A stretch of 64,000 nucleotides of DNA from Amycolatopsis decaplanina DSM 44594 (GCF_000342005.1 NZ_AOHO01000079.1:59413-123412), one strand, 5' to 3'; shown: positions 1-8,942, counted from the stretch's first letter. Numbers and translations are program-made. The notes: generated by a model not told the origin, from the sequence alone.

Positions 1-195
1 CGGCCACCACGAAACGGGCTCGCCCCAGGTCGCGAACTCGTCGGTGCTCACCAGCGCCACCCGGACGCCGCGACCGGCCAGTTCGGCAACGATCTTCCCG
101 GCCAGCGTGGATTTCCCGGAACCGGAAGGGCCGTCGACGGCGAGCACGCGGACGGCACCCAACCTCGGCGGGGCCGCGAAAAGGGCGTCGATCAG
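1..195 (-). CDS. P-loop kinase (uridine kinase-like), 3' end outside the window
   Basis: The minus strand here reads a short N-terminal stretch followed by a canonical Walker A motif, AVDGPSGSGKST, and then LAGKIVAELAGRGVRVALVS. The motif and the following helix are typical of uridine kinase or (d)CMP kinase-like P-loop proteins that phosphorylate small molecules. The gene runs off the left edge, so the catalytic part is not visible. The start is uncertain. The frame has no ATG; a GTG at 147-145 sits directly before the P-loop strand, a TTG lies at 162-160 and a CTG at 195-193. It directly follows the DUF2304 gene, whose stop codon lies at about 192-194, so the two are probably co-transcribed and may overlap. 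Confidence 0.6.
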   Translation of the reverse strand, partial: MIDALFAAPPRLGAVRVLAVDGPSGSGKSTLAGKIVAELAGRGVRVALVSTDEFATWGEPVSWWP

Positions 196-629
196 CGTGC
201 GCGTGCGGGGCTCACTTCGGGGAGCCCTTTGACGTTGTCGGGCGTGGCCGTCCGCGCTTCGAGCGCGGCGACACGTTCTTCCAGGTCACGCTGGGCGTCG
301 GCGAGTTCGCAGCGGAGCAGCGCGATCTCCTCGACGGAGGTCCGGACCTCTTCTTCGAGATGCCCGACCTCGGTCGACAGATGCAACGCGACCAGCGCCA
401 GGACCACACCGGCCAAGAGGAATACGAAGTTCGACGGCGTTTGCACACCGGTTATCCGCGCCAGGAAGTCGGCGGCCTGCGGAACGAGTGCGAGAACGAC
501 CACGCCGACGGCGAGGACGAGCCAAACACCCGCGTACTTTTCCCGCAGTTTCCGCCGCCGCATCATCTCGAGGACGACGAACAGCACCAGACAGGCGACG
601 ACGATGCTGAGAATGCGCCAGCCAGCCAT
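192..629 (-). CDS. DUF2304 family small membrane protein
   Basis: A 145-residue protein with three hydrophobic segments: an N-terminal one (about 5-22), one around 34-55 and one around 67-85. A charged coiled-coil tail follows (about 88-130, rich in E, R and L). This three-helix-plus-coiled-coil layout is that of DUF2304 proteins, which are often found beside dolichol-phosphate-mannose-synthase-like glycosyltransferases. Here the gene lies 12 bases downstream of such a transferase, so an accessory role in lipid-linked sugar transfer is inferred. No catalytic residues can be recognised. It is likely part of the minus-strand envelope-glycan operon that starts near 5782. Confidence 0.8.
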   Translation of the reverse strand: MAGWRILSIVVACLVLFVVLEMMRRRKLREKYAGVWLVLAVGVVVLALVPQAADFLARITGVQTPSNFVFLLAGVVLALVALHLSTEVGHLEEEVRTSVEEIALLRCELADAQRDLEERVAALEARTATPDNVKGLPEVSPARAR

Positions 630-641
630 AATCAGCTCCTT

Positions 642-1385
642 TTACGCCGAATCCGACGAGTCGACGGCGGGACGACGGCGCACCAGCGCCAGCAGCAGGG
701 CGAGACCGGCGCGGCCGAGGTAGACGGCCGATTTCACCGGCGAATGGCTCGGTGTGCCACCCGCACGTTCCCGCATGATCACCGGGATTTCCTTGATCTT
801 CAGTTCGGCGCGGATCGCCATCACCAGCGATTCGACCGTGTCGCCGAGGTATTCGGCCGGGTAGTACGCGGCGAACAGTTTGATCGCGCGCGGGCCCATC
901 GCCTTGAACCCGGAGGTCACGTCGGTGAGCTTGGTCTTCCCGAGCCGGGAGAAAACGACCGAGAGCACGACCATCGCGTATTTCCGCGGGCCGCTCGCCT
1001 TGTACGAGCCCTTGCCCGCGAACCGCGACCCGATCGCGATGTCGGCGTCGTCGAGCGCGTTCAGCAGGGCGCCGACCTCTTCGGGGTCGTGCTGGCCGTC
1101 CGCGTCCACCTGGACGACGACGTCGTAGCCGCGGGCGGCCGCGTACCGGAAGCCGGTGCGCATCGCCCCGCCGACGCCGAGGTTCACCGACAGGCGGGCC
1201 ACCTCCGCGCCCGCCGCGCGGGCGAGCTTGGCCGTGTCGTCGGACGAGCCGTCGTCGACCACCAGCACGTCCATGCCCGGCAAGGACTGCTTGACCTGGG
1301 AAATGACCGCGCCGACGCTGGCCTGCTCGTTCAAGGCAGGCATCACGATGAGTACGCGGCGGGTGGTCACGGACGTACTGGACAC
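642..1385 (-). CDS. Family 2 glycosyltransferase, polyprenyl-phosphate mannose synthase-like
   Basis: A 247-residue GT-A transferase. The nucleotide-binding start VLIVMPALNEQASV, the VVDDGSSDDT loop and the metal-binding VDADGQHDPE motif (about residues 94-103) are all present. The body then carries GSRFAGKGS and the TDVTSGFKAM segment typical of dolichol- or polyprenyl-phosphate mannose synthases. There is no C-terminal GtrA-type membrane domain, so the protein is probably soluble or peripheral, using an NDP-sugar and a polyprenyl phosphate at the inner membrane face. It sits between the DUF2304 gene and a large polytopic membrane protein, suggesting lipid-linked sugar donor synthesis for an envelope glycan. 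The exact sugar cannot be read from sequence. Confidence 0.85.
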   Translation of the reverse strand: MSSTSVTTRRVLIVMPALNEQASVGAVISQVKQSLPGMDVLVVDDGSSDDTAKLARAAGAEVARLSVNLGVGGAMRTGFRYAAARGYDVVVQVDADGQHDPEEVGALLNALDDADIAIGSRFAGKGSYKASGPRKYAMVVLSVVFSRLGKTKLTDVTSGFKAMGPRAIKLFAAYYPAEYLGDTVESLVMAIRAELKIKEIPVIMRERAGGTPSHSPVKSAVYLGRAGLALLLALVRRRPAVDSSDSA

Positions 1386-1402
1386 TGGATCACTCTATCT
1401 TC

Positions 1403-3382
1403 TTACTGGCCGTGAGCGGTGTCGGACCCGGCGGGGGCGCCGGCGGCGACCACACCTTGTTGACCTTCGATTTCGTAAACGGACGCGTCGAGGTTGTGGA
1501 AGACGCGCTTGAAACCCGGAGTGATGTCGAGGCGCTGAAGACCCACCGCGGACTGTGTGGAGGGGGTCACCTTACCCTTGCCGACCAGCACGTAGCGCAC
1601 CTTGAGGTCGGTGAGCGCCTCGCGCACCCGCGGCTCGCGGTTGATGTCGTTGAGGAACACGCTGAGCCAGCCCGCCTTGGTGGTGAACTCGGCGCCGTAG
1701 TAGGTCCACTCGACCGGCTGGACCCCCGAAAGGGCGTACATCCACACCGAACCGTCGGCCTTGTCGTTCATGACGCGCTCGCCCGGCACGACGTGCTTCC
1801 CGAGCCAGGCGTACGCCTCTTCCTCGCCCTTGCTGACCGCGGGGCCGTCCGTGCCGTAGTTGATCGCGAGCCACGCGGAGTTGCGGCCGATGTAGCCGCC
1901 GCGGCTCAGCACCGTGACGACCAGGCCGACCACCAGCGCGCCCGCGACGGCCGCGGTGAACGGGTTCAGGTTCGGTTTGCGCTCGCCGATCTTCTCGGCG
2001 AACTTGCCCGACGCGGTGTGCACGAACTCGCCGAACGCCACGGCGCCCGCCAGCGGGACGAGCGCGCCGATGCGCCAGTGGTCGTTGTAGAACACGCCGG
2101 TCAGGGTGTGGATGAGCGGGGTCTCCAGCGAGATCGTCGCGGCGAACAGGCCACCGAGGACGACGTACGCGCCGACCATCCACAGCATCCGCCGGTGCTT
2201 GACCAGTAAGAACACGCCGATGATCGCCGGGATGCCGATCCACCACTGCGGGAACGACGCCATCGGCGAGAACGTGATGGTCTGCCCGAGCGCGCCGGAG
2301 ACGCTGGTCTCCGAGGCCCAGAACGCGCTCGTCACGCCACCGGCGTTGTAGAGCGCCGGGAGGACCTGCGGCACGCCGAGCACGATCGCCATCACGATCG
2401 TGGCGACCAGTGAGGCGGCGCTGCGGCGCCAGTCGATCTTCTCGAAACGGAACAGCACCGCGAGCAGGATCAGCAGGAAGTAGACCATGATCACGAAGAT
2501 CAGGCTGGTGTGCAGGCCCGCCAGCCCGGCGACGCCGACGCCGATCGCGAGCGGTCCGGCCACGCCGTTCGGCTTCAGCAGCAGGCGGGCGAGCGCGAGC
2601 ATCGCGGGCACGAGCGCCACCCCGGCGACGTACGGCCACAGCGGGCCGCGCCACAGCGAGTCGTACGGGAACGCGGTGAACCAGGTGGACACGGCCGCCG
2701 CGGCGGCGGTGGCGAGGACCGGCATGCGCCAGGCGCGGCACATCGCCGCGACCCCGACCGGGATGGTCAGCACGACCATGAGCGCCGCCAGGTTCAGCGT
2801 CGGCATCATCGTCAGGCCGCCCTTGTCGAAGACCAGGGCGAGCAGCGCGTGGTAGGTGTCCGGGTAGAAGTAGTCGGTCTGGTTCGGCAGGTTCGCGATG
2901 GTGCCGACGGTCGACGCGCGCGCGTCGCCGTGCTCGGCGATCCAGCGCACCAGGTTGCCGTGGAACGGGGCGTCCCAGCCCTGCTGGACGTTGTCGAGGC
3001 TGTGCGAGCCGCGCAGGAAGGTCACCGCGCCGACGCCGAGGCCGACCAGGACACCGGCGCCGATCAGCAGGTGGTCGCGAAGGGAACGCTTCGACTCGTC
3101 GTCGTCTTCGTCCTCGGCCCACTCGGGGTGCCGCTTCGCGGTGAAGCGGAGCACGAGGAACGAGAGGCCGAAGCCGATGACGGACAGCAGCAGGACCCAC
3201 AGACCGACGTTCAGCATGGTCCAGCGGATGCCGAAGCGGCCGAGGATCGGGATGCCGATGGCGACGAGGCCGAAGGTGAGCAGCGGGGCCGCGGCGGCGA
3301 GGGTCCAGCCGCGCAGCCTGATCGCGGCGCCGAAGACGAGCCCCGGCAGCCAGAACGCCAGCAAGACCAAAAGAACGTTCAT
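1403..3382 (-). CDS. Polytopic membrane protein, DUF6541-like (GT-C-type topology)
   Basis: A 659-residue integral membrane protein. Four hydrophobic segments lie in the first 85 residues, a charged acidic loop follows (about 90-105, EWAEDEDDDESKRS), then roughly ten more membrane segments and a soluble C-terminal domain from about 490. An aromatic and acidic loop after the fourth helix (NVQQGWDAPFHGNLVRW) resembles the first periplasmic loop of GT-C glycosyltransferases. This layout matches the DUF6541 group of actinobacteria. With a polyprenyl-phosphate sugar synthase 17 bases downstream and a flippase upstream, a role in assembling or exporting a cell-surface glycan is inferred. Catalytic function is not proven from sequence. 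Confidence 0.75.
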   Translation of the reverse strand: MNVLLVLLAFWLPGLVFGAAIRLRGWTLAAAAPLLTFGLVAIGIPILGRFGIRWTMLNVGLWVLLLSVIGFGLSFLVLRFTAKRHPEWAEDEDDDESKRSLRDHLLIGAGVLVGLGVGAVTFLRGSHSLDNVQQGWDAPFHGNLVRWIAEHGDARASTVGTIANLPNQTDYFYPDTYHALLALVFDKGGLTMMPTLNLAALMVVLTIPVGVAAMCRAWRMPVLATAAAAAVSTWFTAFPYDSLWRGPLWPYVAGVALVPAMLALARLLLKPNGVAGPLAIGVGVAGLAGLHTSLIFVIMVYFLLILLAVLFRFEKIDWRRSAASLVATIVMAIVLGVPQVLPALYNAGGVTSAFWASETSVSGALGQTITFSPMASFPQWWIGIPAIIGVFLLVKHRRMLWMVGAYVVLGGLFAATISLETPLIHTLTGVFYNDHWRIGALVPLAGAVAFGEFVHTASGKFAEKIGERKPNLNPFTAAVAGALVVGLVVTVLSRGGYIGRNSAWLAINYGTDGPAVSKGEEEAYAWLGKHVVPGERVMNDKADGSVWMYALSGVQPVEWTYYGAEFTTKAGWLSVFLNDINREPRVREALTDLKVRYVLVGKGKVTPSTQSAVGLQRLDITPGFKRVFHNLDASVYEIEGQQGVVAAGAPAGSDTAHGQ

Positions 3383-3455
3383 CGAATTCGCTGTCCAACC
3401 CTATTCGGCGCTAAGAATGCCACCGGAGTTCGCGGCGCGCGATGGCGCGGCCACA

Positions 3456-4754
3456 CTATCGAGACGTTTCGGACGGCTTCGCGTTGCCCGGCTCGGGGGT
3501 GCCCCTCACCACGAACGCCATGACGACCAGCAGCCCGACCGTGGGACCGGCGGCGAGGCCGACGACGGCGCGCACGACCGTGTCGCCGGGGAAGAACAGC
3601 AGGACCAGCGCGGTCGCGACGACGACGGCGGCCCAGGTGATCAGCACCTTCGTGGCCTTGGCTTGCGCGACGAGGACGGCGGCGAGCAGCTGCATCGCGG
3701 CCAGCAGCACCGACGACCAGACCAGCCCGGCCATCCACCAGGCCTCGGGGTCGTTCTTGGCGCTGTAGACCAGGCGCACCACCCACGGGCCGATCAGGTA
3801 GCCGATCACCGCGCCGAGGGCCGCGAGCGCCAGCGCGCCCATCGAACCGAGCGCGAGCAGCTTCCGCAGCCGGTGCTTGCCCTCCTCGGTGCTGGACAGG
3901 CGCACCACGGTCGGGACCGCGATGGCCTGGACCGGCGCCATCAGCGTCAGCGGCGTCCTGGCCACGAACAGGGCGACGAAGAGCACACCGAGCTTGTCCT
4001 TGTCGCCGCCGGGCGCGAGCAGGCTGACCAGCGCCGGGTAGCCGGTGATGACGCTCGCGGTGAGCCCCGCGCCCGCCAGCAGCATCAGCATGTTCTTGAC
4101 GATCGGTTTCGCGGGCTCGCCGGCGTCCAGCTTGGGGTCGACCAGCTTGGCCGCGCCGCGGGCGAACAGCAGCCAGGCGAACGAACCGGTCGCGGCGGCG
4201 ATGGCGAACCAGTACAGCTGGGTGAGCCCGGCGACCACCAGCGCGGCGACCACGAGGATCCGCACGGCGGCCTCGACCAGGATCAGCCACGAGTAGGACC
4301 GGACGTGGTCCTGTCCGATGAGCAGACCGCGCGCGGCGAACTGGAAGGCGAACGAAAGCCCGCCCGCGAGCACGATCACGGCGAGCGCGAACTGGCCGCC
4401 GTAGACCTTGTCGGTCACCGACGGGATCAGCGTGAACAGCGCCGCGACGGCGACCGCGACCAGGCTGGTGACGAAGGTGATCACCGCCGGGCGGCCCGCC
4501 TTGCGACCGGCGAGCGCGGCGTGCGCGGACTGGCGCGAGATCTCCTGTTCGAGCGGGGACAGGGCGGCGCCCAGTCCCATCAACATGCCCCAGAAGGAAA
4601 GCAGGACCGCGTTGTCGGCCTTCGACAGCGTCCGGCCCCAGACGACCGTGAGGACATAGCCGAGCGCGATGGCGATCAGCAGGTAGACGCCGATCCGGCC
4701 GGCGGACTTCCCGGTGTCCTTGGCCAGTTTTTCGCTGCTCACCGCGTTGCTCAT
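3456..4754 (-). CDS. MOP-superfamily polysaccharide flippase (Wzx/MurJ-like)
   Basis: A 432-residue protein with about twelve evenly spaced hydrophobic segments and few long loops. The start, GVYLLIAIALGYVLTVVWGR, and the loop with LEQEISRQSAHAALAGRK resemble flippases that move lipid-linked oligosaccharides across the cytoplasmic membrane. Its first bases overlap the 3' end of the upstream glycosyltransferase gene by four bases, indicating translational coupling. A 73-base gap separates it from the polytopic gene downstream. Together with the flanking transferases it makes the locus look like a dedicated pathway for an exported glycan. The substrate is unknown. Confidence 0.8.
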   Translation of the reverse strand: MSNAVSSEKLAKDTGKSAGRIGVYLLIAIALGYVLTVVWGRTLSKADNAVLLSFWGMLMGLGAALSPLEQEISRQSAHAALAGRKAGRPAVITFVTSLVAVAVAALFTLIPSVTDKVYGGQFALAVIVLAGGLSFAFQFAARGLLIGQDHVRSYSWLILVEAAVRILVVAALVVAGLTQLYWFAIAAATGSFAWLLFARGAAKLVDPKLDAGEPAKPIVKNMLMLLAGAGLTASVITGYPALVSLLAPGGDKDKLGVLFVALFVARTPLTLMAPVQAIAVPTVVRLSSTEEGKHRLRKLLALGSMGALALAALGAVIGYLIGPWVVRLVYSAKNDPEAWWMAGLVWSSVLLAAMQLLAAVLVAQAKATKVLITWAAVVVATALVLLFFPGDTVVRAVVGLAAGPTVGLLVVMAFVVRGTPEPGNAKPSETSR

Positions 4755-5782
4755 CGACCCTGCTGTTTCCGGCTGAGCCGGGCCCGCAGCGCCATGACGA
4801 GACCCCGGAGCGCTCCGGCGCCGAAGCCGGCGGCGAACACCGGGGTGAGCTGGGCGACGGCCTTGGCCTCGGCCTTGGTCGCGCCGAACTTCGTCACCGC
4901 GAACCCGGCGGCCGTCGAACCGGCGGCGGCCAGCGCGGCAGCGGTCTTCGGGCGCTTCGCGGCGACACCGAGTCCGAGCACTCCGACGGCCATCGCGGCG
5001 AACAGGCCATTGCGCGCGGGACCGGGTGACGCGAGATACGAATCGACGAACGTGGTGCCGCGGAAATACGACTGCCCGACGAACTTCTTGAAGGAATCCC
5101 GGCCGTGGTAGGTCGCGGAGAAATCGGGGGCGAGGAAGATGCGGTGGCGTTCCGCGATCCAGCGCAGAACACCCGTGTCGTCACTGGCGAAACGAACGTC
5201 TTCGAAGAGCGACTCGAACGCGTTGGACGAATCCTCGAGAACGTCCTTCGGCGCGGAAAAGAATCCGGTGCCTTTCGGGAAGACGTCGAACTCCTCGATA
5301 CCGAACGACGTCAACCGCGGGTCCGCGCAATAACGGCGCCACGGGATCTTGACCAGCCCCGCCATGAATCCCGCATACGGATTGTGTTCGGACGCGACGT
5401 TGATGTGACCGTTCCACACCGTGCGCTCGGGATGGTCCACGAGCTGGTCGCGGAGGAAGGTGAGCGAACCGGAGTCCACGATCACGCGGCTGTCGAGCAG
5501 CAGGATCTGCCGCCCGGACGCCTTCGCGATCCCCACCCGGCGCGCCTCGAACCGGCCGCCGTTCGGCTGGGTGAGGACGGTGATGCCGTACAGTTCCTGC
5601 AGCCTGGCGAGCTTGTCGCCGGTGCCGTCGGTGCTGCCGTCGTCGACCACGACGATCTCGACCGGCCAGTTCGCCGCCTGTGCCGACGCGATCAGCGCGC
5701 CGACACTGCGGTCGATCCAGTCCTGCTCGTTGTAGACCGGGATCACGACGGACAGGGCCGGGAGGAGCGAATTCGCACTCAC
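4751..5782 (-). CDS. Family 2 glycosyltransferase with C-terminal membrane helices
   Basis: A 343-residue protein beginning SANSLLPALSVVIPVYNEQDW, followed by VVVDDGSTDGTG and LLDSRV, where a metal-binding DxD would normally lie. The N-terminal 230 residues are the GT-A fold; hydrophobic helices around 235-300 likely anchor it in the membrane. I place the start at the GTG at 5782-5780. The frame continues upstream to an ATG at 5896, but that would overlap the divergent epimerase gene and add sequence unlike a GT2 N-terminus. It is the first gene of the minus-strand envelope-glycan operon, with a 61-base divergent promoter region before the epimerase. Confidence 0.83.
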   Translation of the reverse strand: MSANSLLPALSVVIPVYNEQDWIDRSVGALIASAQAANWPVEIVVVDDGSTDGTGDKLARLQELYGITVLTQPNGGRFEARRVGIAKASGRQILLLDSRVIVDSGSLTFLRDQLVDHPERTVWNGHINVASEHNPYAGFMAGLVKIPWRRYCADPRLTSFGIEEFDVFPKGTGFFSAPKDVLEDSSNAFESLFEDVRFASDDTGVLRWIAERHRIFLAPDFSATYHGRDSFKKFVGQSYFRGTTFVDSYLASPGPARNGLFAAMAVGVLGLGVAAKRPKTAAALAAAGSTAAGFAVTKFGATKAEAKAVAQLTPVFAAGFGAGALRGLVMALRARLSRKQQGR

Positions 5783-5843
5783 CCCGGCGAGGCTACCTTG
5801 CGCGGCCCACCAGTATCCTTCGGGCACCGCAGACCCCGACAGA

Positions 5844-6956
5844 ATGGCTCTTCCGGTGATTTCCTTCATTCTCGGCACCACGGCGGAACTGATCAAAATC
5901 GCGCCGGTCTACCACGGCATCCTCGAACGCGGGGTCCGGCCGAAGATCTGGTTCACCGCCCAGCACGTCGACGAGGTCTCGGACGTTCTGGCCGACCTGA
6001 ACCTGCCGGAGCCCGACGTCTGGCTCGTGCCGAAGGAGAAGGCGCACAACCTGGAGTCGCCCGCGCAGGTGCCGGGCTGGGCCGCGCAGGTGCTGCGCAC
6101 CGCGTGGAGCCGCCGCGCCGAACTGAAGGCCGCGCTGGTCGAGGACGGGCGCCCGCCGCTGGTGCTGGTGCACGGCGACACCTTCACCACGCCGTACGGC
6201 TCGCTCATCGGGAAGCGGATCCTCAAGTCGCGGGTCGGGCACGTCGAGGCGGGCGCGCGGTCGGGCAGCATCATGTCGCCGCTGCCGGAGGAGCTGAACC
6301 GGAAGATCGCCGCGAAGATCGTCGACATGCACTTCGCGCCGAGCGCGCGTGAGGTGAACAATCTCCGCAACGCCCGCGGCGTCGTCGTCGACACCGAGGC
6401 GAACACCGCGATCGACGCGATGCGGATGGCCATCAACGGGCCGCTCGACGTCGAGGGGCTGCCGGAGAAGTTCGGCCTCGCCACCCTGCACCGCTTCGAA
6501 CTGGTTTCGCGCGCGGACAAGTACCGCGAGGCGTTGGAGATCCTGCGCGAGCAGAGCAAGCAGATGCCGATCCTCTACATGGCGGGTGCGCCCGAGCGCG
6601 AGAAGATCCGCTCGCTCGGCCTGGCGAACCTCTTCGACGAGAAGAACTTCATCATCCAGCCGAAGATGCGGTACCTGAAGTTCCTGCCGCTGGTCGCGCG
6701 CGCCGAGTACGTCGTCACCGACTCGGGCGGCCTGTCGGCCGAGTGCTACTACCTCGGCCTGCCGTGCGCCGTGCACCGCGAGCGCACCGAGACGCCGCAG
6801 CACCTCGGCGAGACCGTCGTGCTGACCGAGATGCGCGGGGACAAGCTGCAGAACTTCCTCGACACCTACCAGAACCGCCGCGGTGAGTCCTGGGTCGACA
6901 AGTTCCACCCGTCGGAGATCATCGTCGACACGCTGGCGCGGCTGGGTTACTGCTGA
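5844..6956 (+). CDS. UDP-N-acetylglucosamine 2-epimerase family protein
   Basis: A 370-residue enzyme of the WecB family, which interconverts UDP-GlcNAc and UDP-ManNAc. Recognisable segments are FILGTTAELIKIAPV at the start, LVHGDTFTTPYGSLIGKR, the GHVEAGARSG signature, EELNRKIAAKIVDMHFAPS, and near the end TDSGGLSAECYYLGLPC with RTETPQHLGETV. The conserved Asp, Glu and His residues of the family are visible in these motifs. Length is typical. It is transcribed divergently from the glycan operon, so it probably supplies an activated ManNAc-type sugar to that pathway. A 27-bp palindrome lies just after the stop. Confidence 0.88.
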   Translation: MALPVISFILGTTAELIKIAPVYHGILERGVRPKIWFTAQHVDEVSDVLADLNLPEPDVWLVPKEKAHNLESPAQVPGWAAQVLRTAWSRRAELKAALVEDGRPPLVLVHGDTFTTPYGSLIGKRILKSRVGHVEAGARSGSIMSPLPEELNRKIAAKIVDMHFAPSAREVNNLRNARGVVVDTEANTAIDAMRMAINGPLDVEGLPEKFGLATLHRFELVSRADKYREALEILREQSKQMPILYMAGAPEREKIRSLGLANLFDEKNFIIQPKMRYLKFLPLVARAEYVVTDSGGLSAECYYLGLPCAVHRERTETPQHLGETVVLTEMRGDKLQNFLDTYQNRRGESWVDKFHPSEIIVDTLARLGYC

Positions 6957-6965
6957 CGCCTGCGA

Positions 6966-7024
6966 AAGTACGTGAAGGCCCCCTTCATTGCGCTAGACGC
7001 AATGAAGGGGGCCTTCACGTACTT
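6966..7024. repeat. Large perfect palindrome (27-bp arms), GAAGGCCCCCTTC type; probable bidirectional terminator
   Basis: Arms at 6966-6992 and 6998-7024 are perfect inverted repeats around the 5-base loop ctaga. The stem contains GTGAAGGCCCCCTTCATTGCG-like sequence and lies between the convergent epimerase and recR genes, where a bidirectional terminator is expected. A near copy occurs at 22994-23050. Confidence 0.85.
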
Positions 7025-7034
7025 CACAGGAAAG

Positions 7035-7631
7035 CTAGAGCGCCCGGCGGCCCGAGAGAGCACGGCCCAGGGTCAGCTCGTCCGCGAACTCCAGGTCACC
7101 GCCCATCGGCAGGCCGGACGCCAGCCGCGTCACGGTCAGACCGGGGAAGTCGCGAAGCATCCGCACGAGATACGTCGCGGTCGCCTCGCCCTCGGTGTTC
7201 GGGTCGGTCGCGATGATGATCTCGCTGATCTCCGCGCCGCCGATCCGCGCGAGCAGTTCACGCATGCGCAGCTGTTCCGGCCCGATGCCGGACAACGGGT
7301 CCAGCGCACCGCCGAGCACGTGGTAGCGGCCTTTGAACTCGCGCGTCCGCTCGACGGCGAGCACGTCCTTCGGCTCCTCGACCACGCAGATGACCGTGAG
7401 GTCGCGGCGGGTGTCGCGGCAGATCCGGCAGGTCTCCTGCTCCGAGACGTTGCCGCAGACCTCGCAGAACTGCACGCCTTCCTTGACCTTGCCGAGCACT
7501 TCCTGCAGGCGCGCGATATCCGCGGGATCGGCCGCCAGCAGGTGGAAGGCGATCCGCTGCGCGCTCTTGGGACCGACGCCGGGCAACCGCCCGAGTTCGT
7601 CGATCAGATCCTGGACGACACCCTCGTACAA
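7035..7631 (-). CDS. recR: Recombination mediator protein RecR
   Basis: A 198-residue protein of exactly the usual length for RecR. It has the helix-hairpin-helix region LGRLPGVGPKSAQRIAFHLL (about 12-31), a four-cysteine zinc finger, CEVCGNVSEQETCRIC (about 57-72), and a Toprim domain with VVEEPKD and the IIATDPNTEGEATATYL segment. RecR works with RecO and RecF to load RecA on SSB-coated DNA. The gene directly follows the YbaB gene, with one base between their ORFs, giving the conserved dnaX-ybaB-recR order of many bacteria, here interrupted by an amidase gene on the other strand. Confidence 0.97.
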   Translation of the reverse strand: MYEGVVQDLIDELGRLPGVGPKSAQRIAFHLLAADPADIARLQEVLGKVKEGVQFCEVCGNVSEQETCRICRDTRRDLTVICVVEEPKDVLAVERTREFKGRYHVLGGALDPLSGIGPEQLRMRELLARIGGAEISEIIIATDPNTEGEATATYLVRMLRDFPGLTVTRLASGLPMGGDLEFADELTLGRALSGRRAL

Positions 7632-7632
7632 G

Positions 7633-7989
7633 CTAGCCGCCGAGCCCGGGGAAGCCGCCGAGGTCCGGCATCCCGCCGCCGAGGCCGCCGGCGAGCGGGC
7701 CGAGTTTCTGCTCGGTGAGCTTCTGCGCGTTGGCCGAAGCGTCCCGCACGGCCGCGACGACCAGGTCGGACAGGGTCTCGACGTCGTCGGGGTCGACCAC
7801 CTTGGGGTCGATGGACAGCGACTTGAGCTGGCTGTCGCCGGACACGGTCGCGGTGACCAGGCCGCCGCCGGAAGTGCCGGTCACCTCCGTGTTGGCCAGC
7901 TCTTCCTGGGCCTCGACCAGCTTCTGCTGCATCTGCTGGGCCTGCTGCATGATCTGCGACAGGTCGAAGCCGCCACCGGGTTGCACCAT
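7633..7989 (-). CDS. YbaB/EbfC family nucleoid-associated protein
   Basis: A 118-residue protein with the long N-terminal helix IMQQAQQMQQKLVEAQEELA, the central strand segment GGGLVTATVSGDSQLKSLSIDP, and a Gly-rich C-terminus (GGLGGGMPDLGGFPGLGG). YbaB/EbfC proteins form DNA-binding dimers and are nearly always linked to recR and dnaX. It lies immediately upstream of recR on the same strand, and the pair is likely one transcript. The glycine- and proline-rich tail is common in actinobacterial versions. Confidence 0.93.
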   Translation of the reverse strand: MVQPGGGFDLSQIMQQAQQMQQKLVEAQEELANTEVTGTSGGGLVTATVSGDSQLKSLSIDPKVVDPDDVETLSDLVVAAVRDASANAQKLTEQKLGPLAGGLGGGMPDLGGFPGLGG

Positions 7990-8057
7990 GATCCGATCGG
8001 TCCTCTCCTGGAAAATCCCGTGCCGCCTACCAGCCTAGCCGTCACTCGTGTGGCACC

Positions 8058-8924
8058 GTGGGCGCCGTGCGACGACGGCTTGGCCTTGTGGTGGCGATCG
8101 GATTGACGCTGTTCACGGCGTGCGGGGTGGACACCCCCGCGTCATCACCGTCGAATCCACCCGCTCCGGGCACCACCACGGTCTTCACCACCCTTCCGCA
8201 GCCGAGTCCCACGACGAGCGCGCCGCCTTCGAGCGCGCCTCAGCCGCCCCCGAGCACGCAGCAGCCGAAGACGGGCAAGGTCGTCGTGCTGGATCCCGGC
8301 CACAACGGCGGGAACTCCGGCAAGCCGGGCGAGATCAACAAACAGGTCCCGGCGGGGCGCGGCAAGACGAAACCATGCAACACCACCGGAACCGCGACGA
8401 ATTCCGGTTACTCCGAGCACGCGTTCACCTGGGATGTCGCGCAGCGGATCTCGCAGGCCCTGGTGGCCAAGGGAATCCGCGTCGTCCTCACCCGGCAGAA
8501 CGACACCGGGGTCGGTCCGTGCGTCGACGAACGCGCCGCGATCGGGAACGACGCCGGGGCGGACGCCGTGGTGTCGATCCACGCGGACGGCTCGAATTCC
8601 GCCGGGGCGCACGGTTTCCACGTCGCCTATTCGGCGCCGCCGCTGAACGCCCAGCAGGGCGAGCCCTCGGTGAAACTCGCGACGGCGTTGCGGGACGGCC
8701 TCCGCGCGGGCGGCTTCCCGACGTCGACGTACCTCGGCTCGAACGGACTCGCCCCGCGCGCCGACCTCGGCGGGCTCAACCTCTCGACCCGCCCCGCCGC
8801 GCTCGTCGAATGCGGGAACATGCGCAACGCCGCCGAAGCCGCGGCGATGGCCAGCGAAGAAGGACGTCAGCAGTACGCCGCCGTCATCACGAAGGCCATC
8901 GAGGACTACCTCGCGGGCAATTAG
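8058..8924 (+). CDS. N-acetylmuramoyl-L-alanine amidase (Amidase_3), probable lipoprotein
   Basis: A 288-residue exported peptidoglycan hydrolase. The N-terminus has basic residues, a hydrophobic stretch and a lipobox-like LFTACG ending at about residue 22. A Pro/Thr/Ser-rich linker runs to about residue 73. The catalytic Amidase_3 domain shows the zinc ligands VVLDPGHNGGNSG (His), SEHAFTWDVA (Glu), VSIHADGSN (His) and the catalytic Glu in ALVECGNMRN. This is the same arrangement as mycobacterial Ami1 (Rv3717). It cleaves the bond between muramic acid and L-Ala of the stem peptide. The start is the GTG at 8058; a second GTG at 8067 is possible. The gene interrupts the minus-strand dnaX-ybaB-recR block. 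Confidence 0.9.
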   Translation: MGAVRRRLGLVVAIGLTLFTACGVDTPASSPSNPPAPGTTTVFTTLPQPSPTTSAPPSSAPQPPPSTQQPKTGKVVVLDPGHNGGNSGKPGEINKQVPAGRGKTKPCNTTGTATNSGYSEHAFTWDVAQRISQALVAKGIRVVLTRQNDTGVGPCVDERAAIGNDAGADAVVSIHADGSNSAGAHGFHVAYSAPPLNAQQGEPSVKLATALRDGLRAGGFPTSTYLGSNGLAPRADLGGLNLSTRPAALVECGNMRNAAEAAAMASEEGRQQYAAVITKAIEDYLAGN

Positions 8925-8942
8925 TCCCCTACTTGCGCTCCT

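Noticed and set aside
2898..5111. A 737-codon plus-strand open frame
   Set aside because: It is antisense to the polytopic protein and flippase genes, has R/G/D-rich low-complexity translation and no domain; typical high-GC shadow frame.
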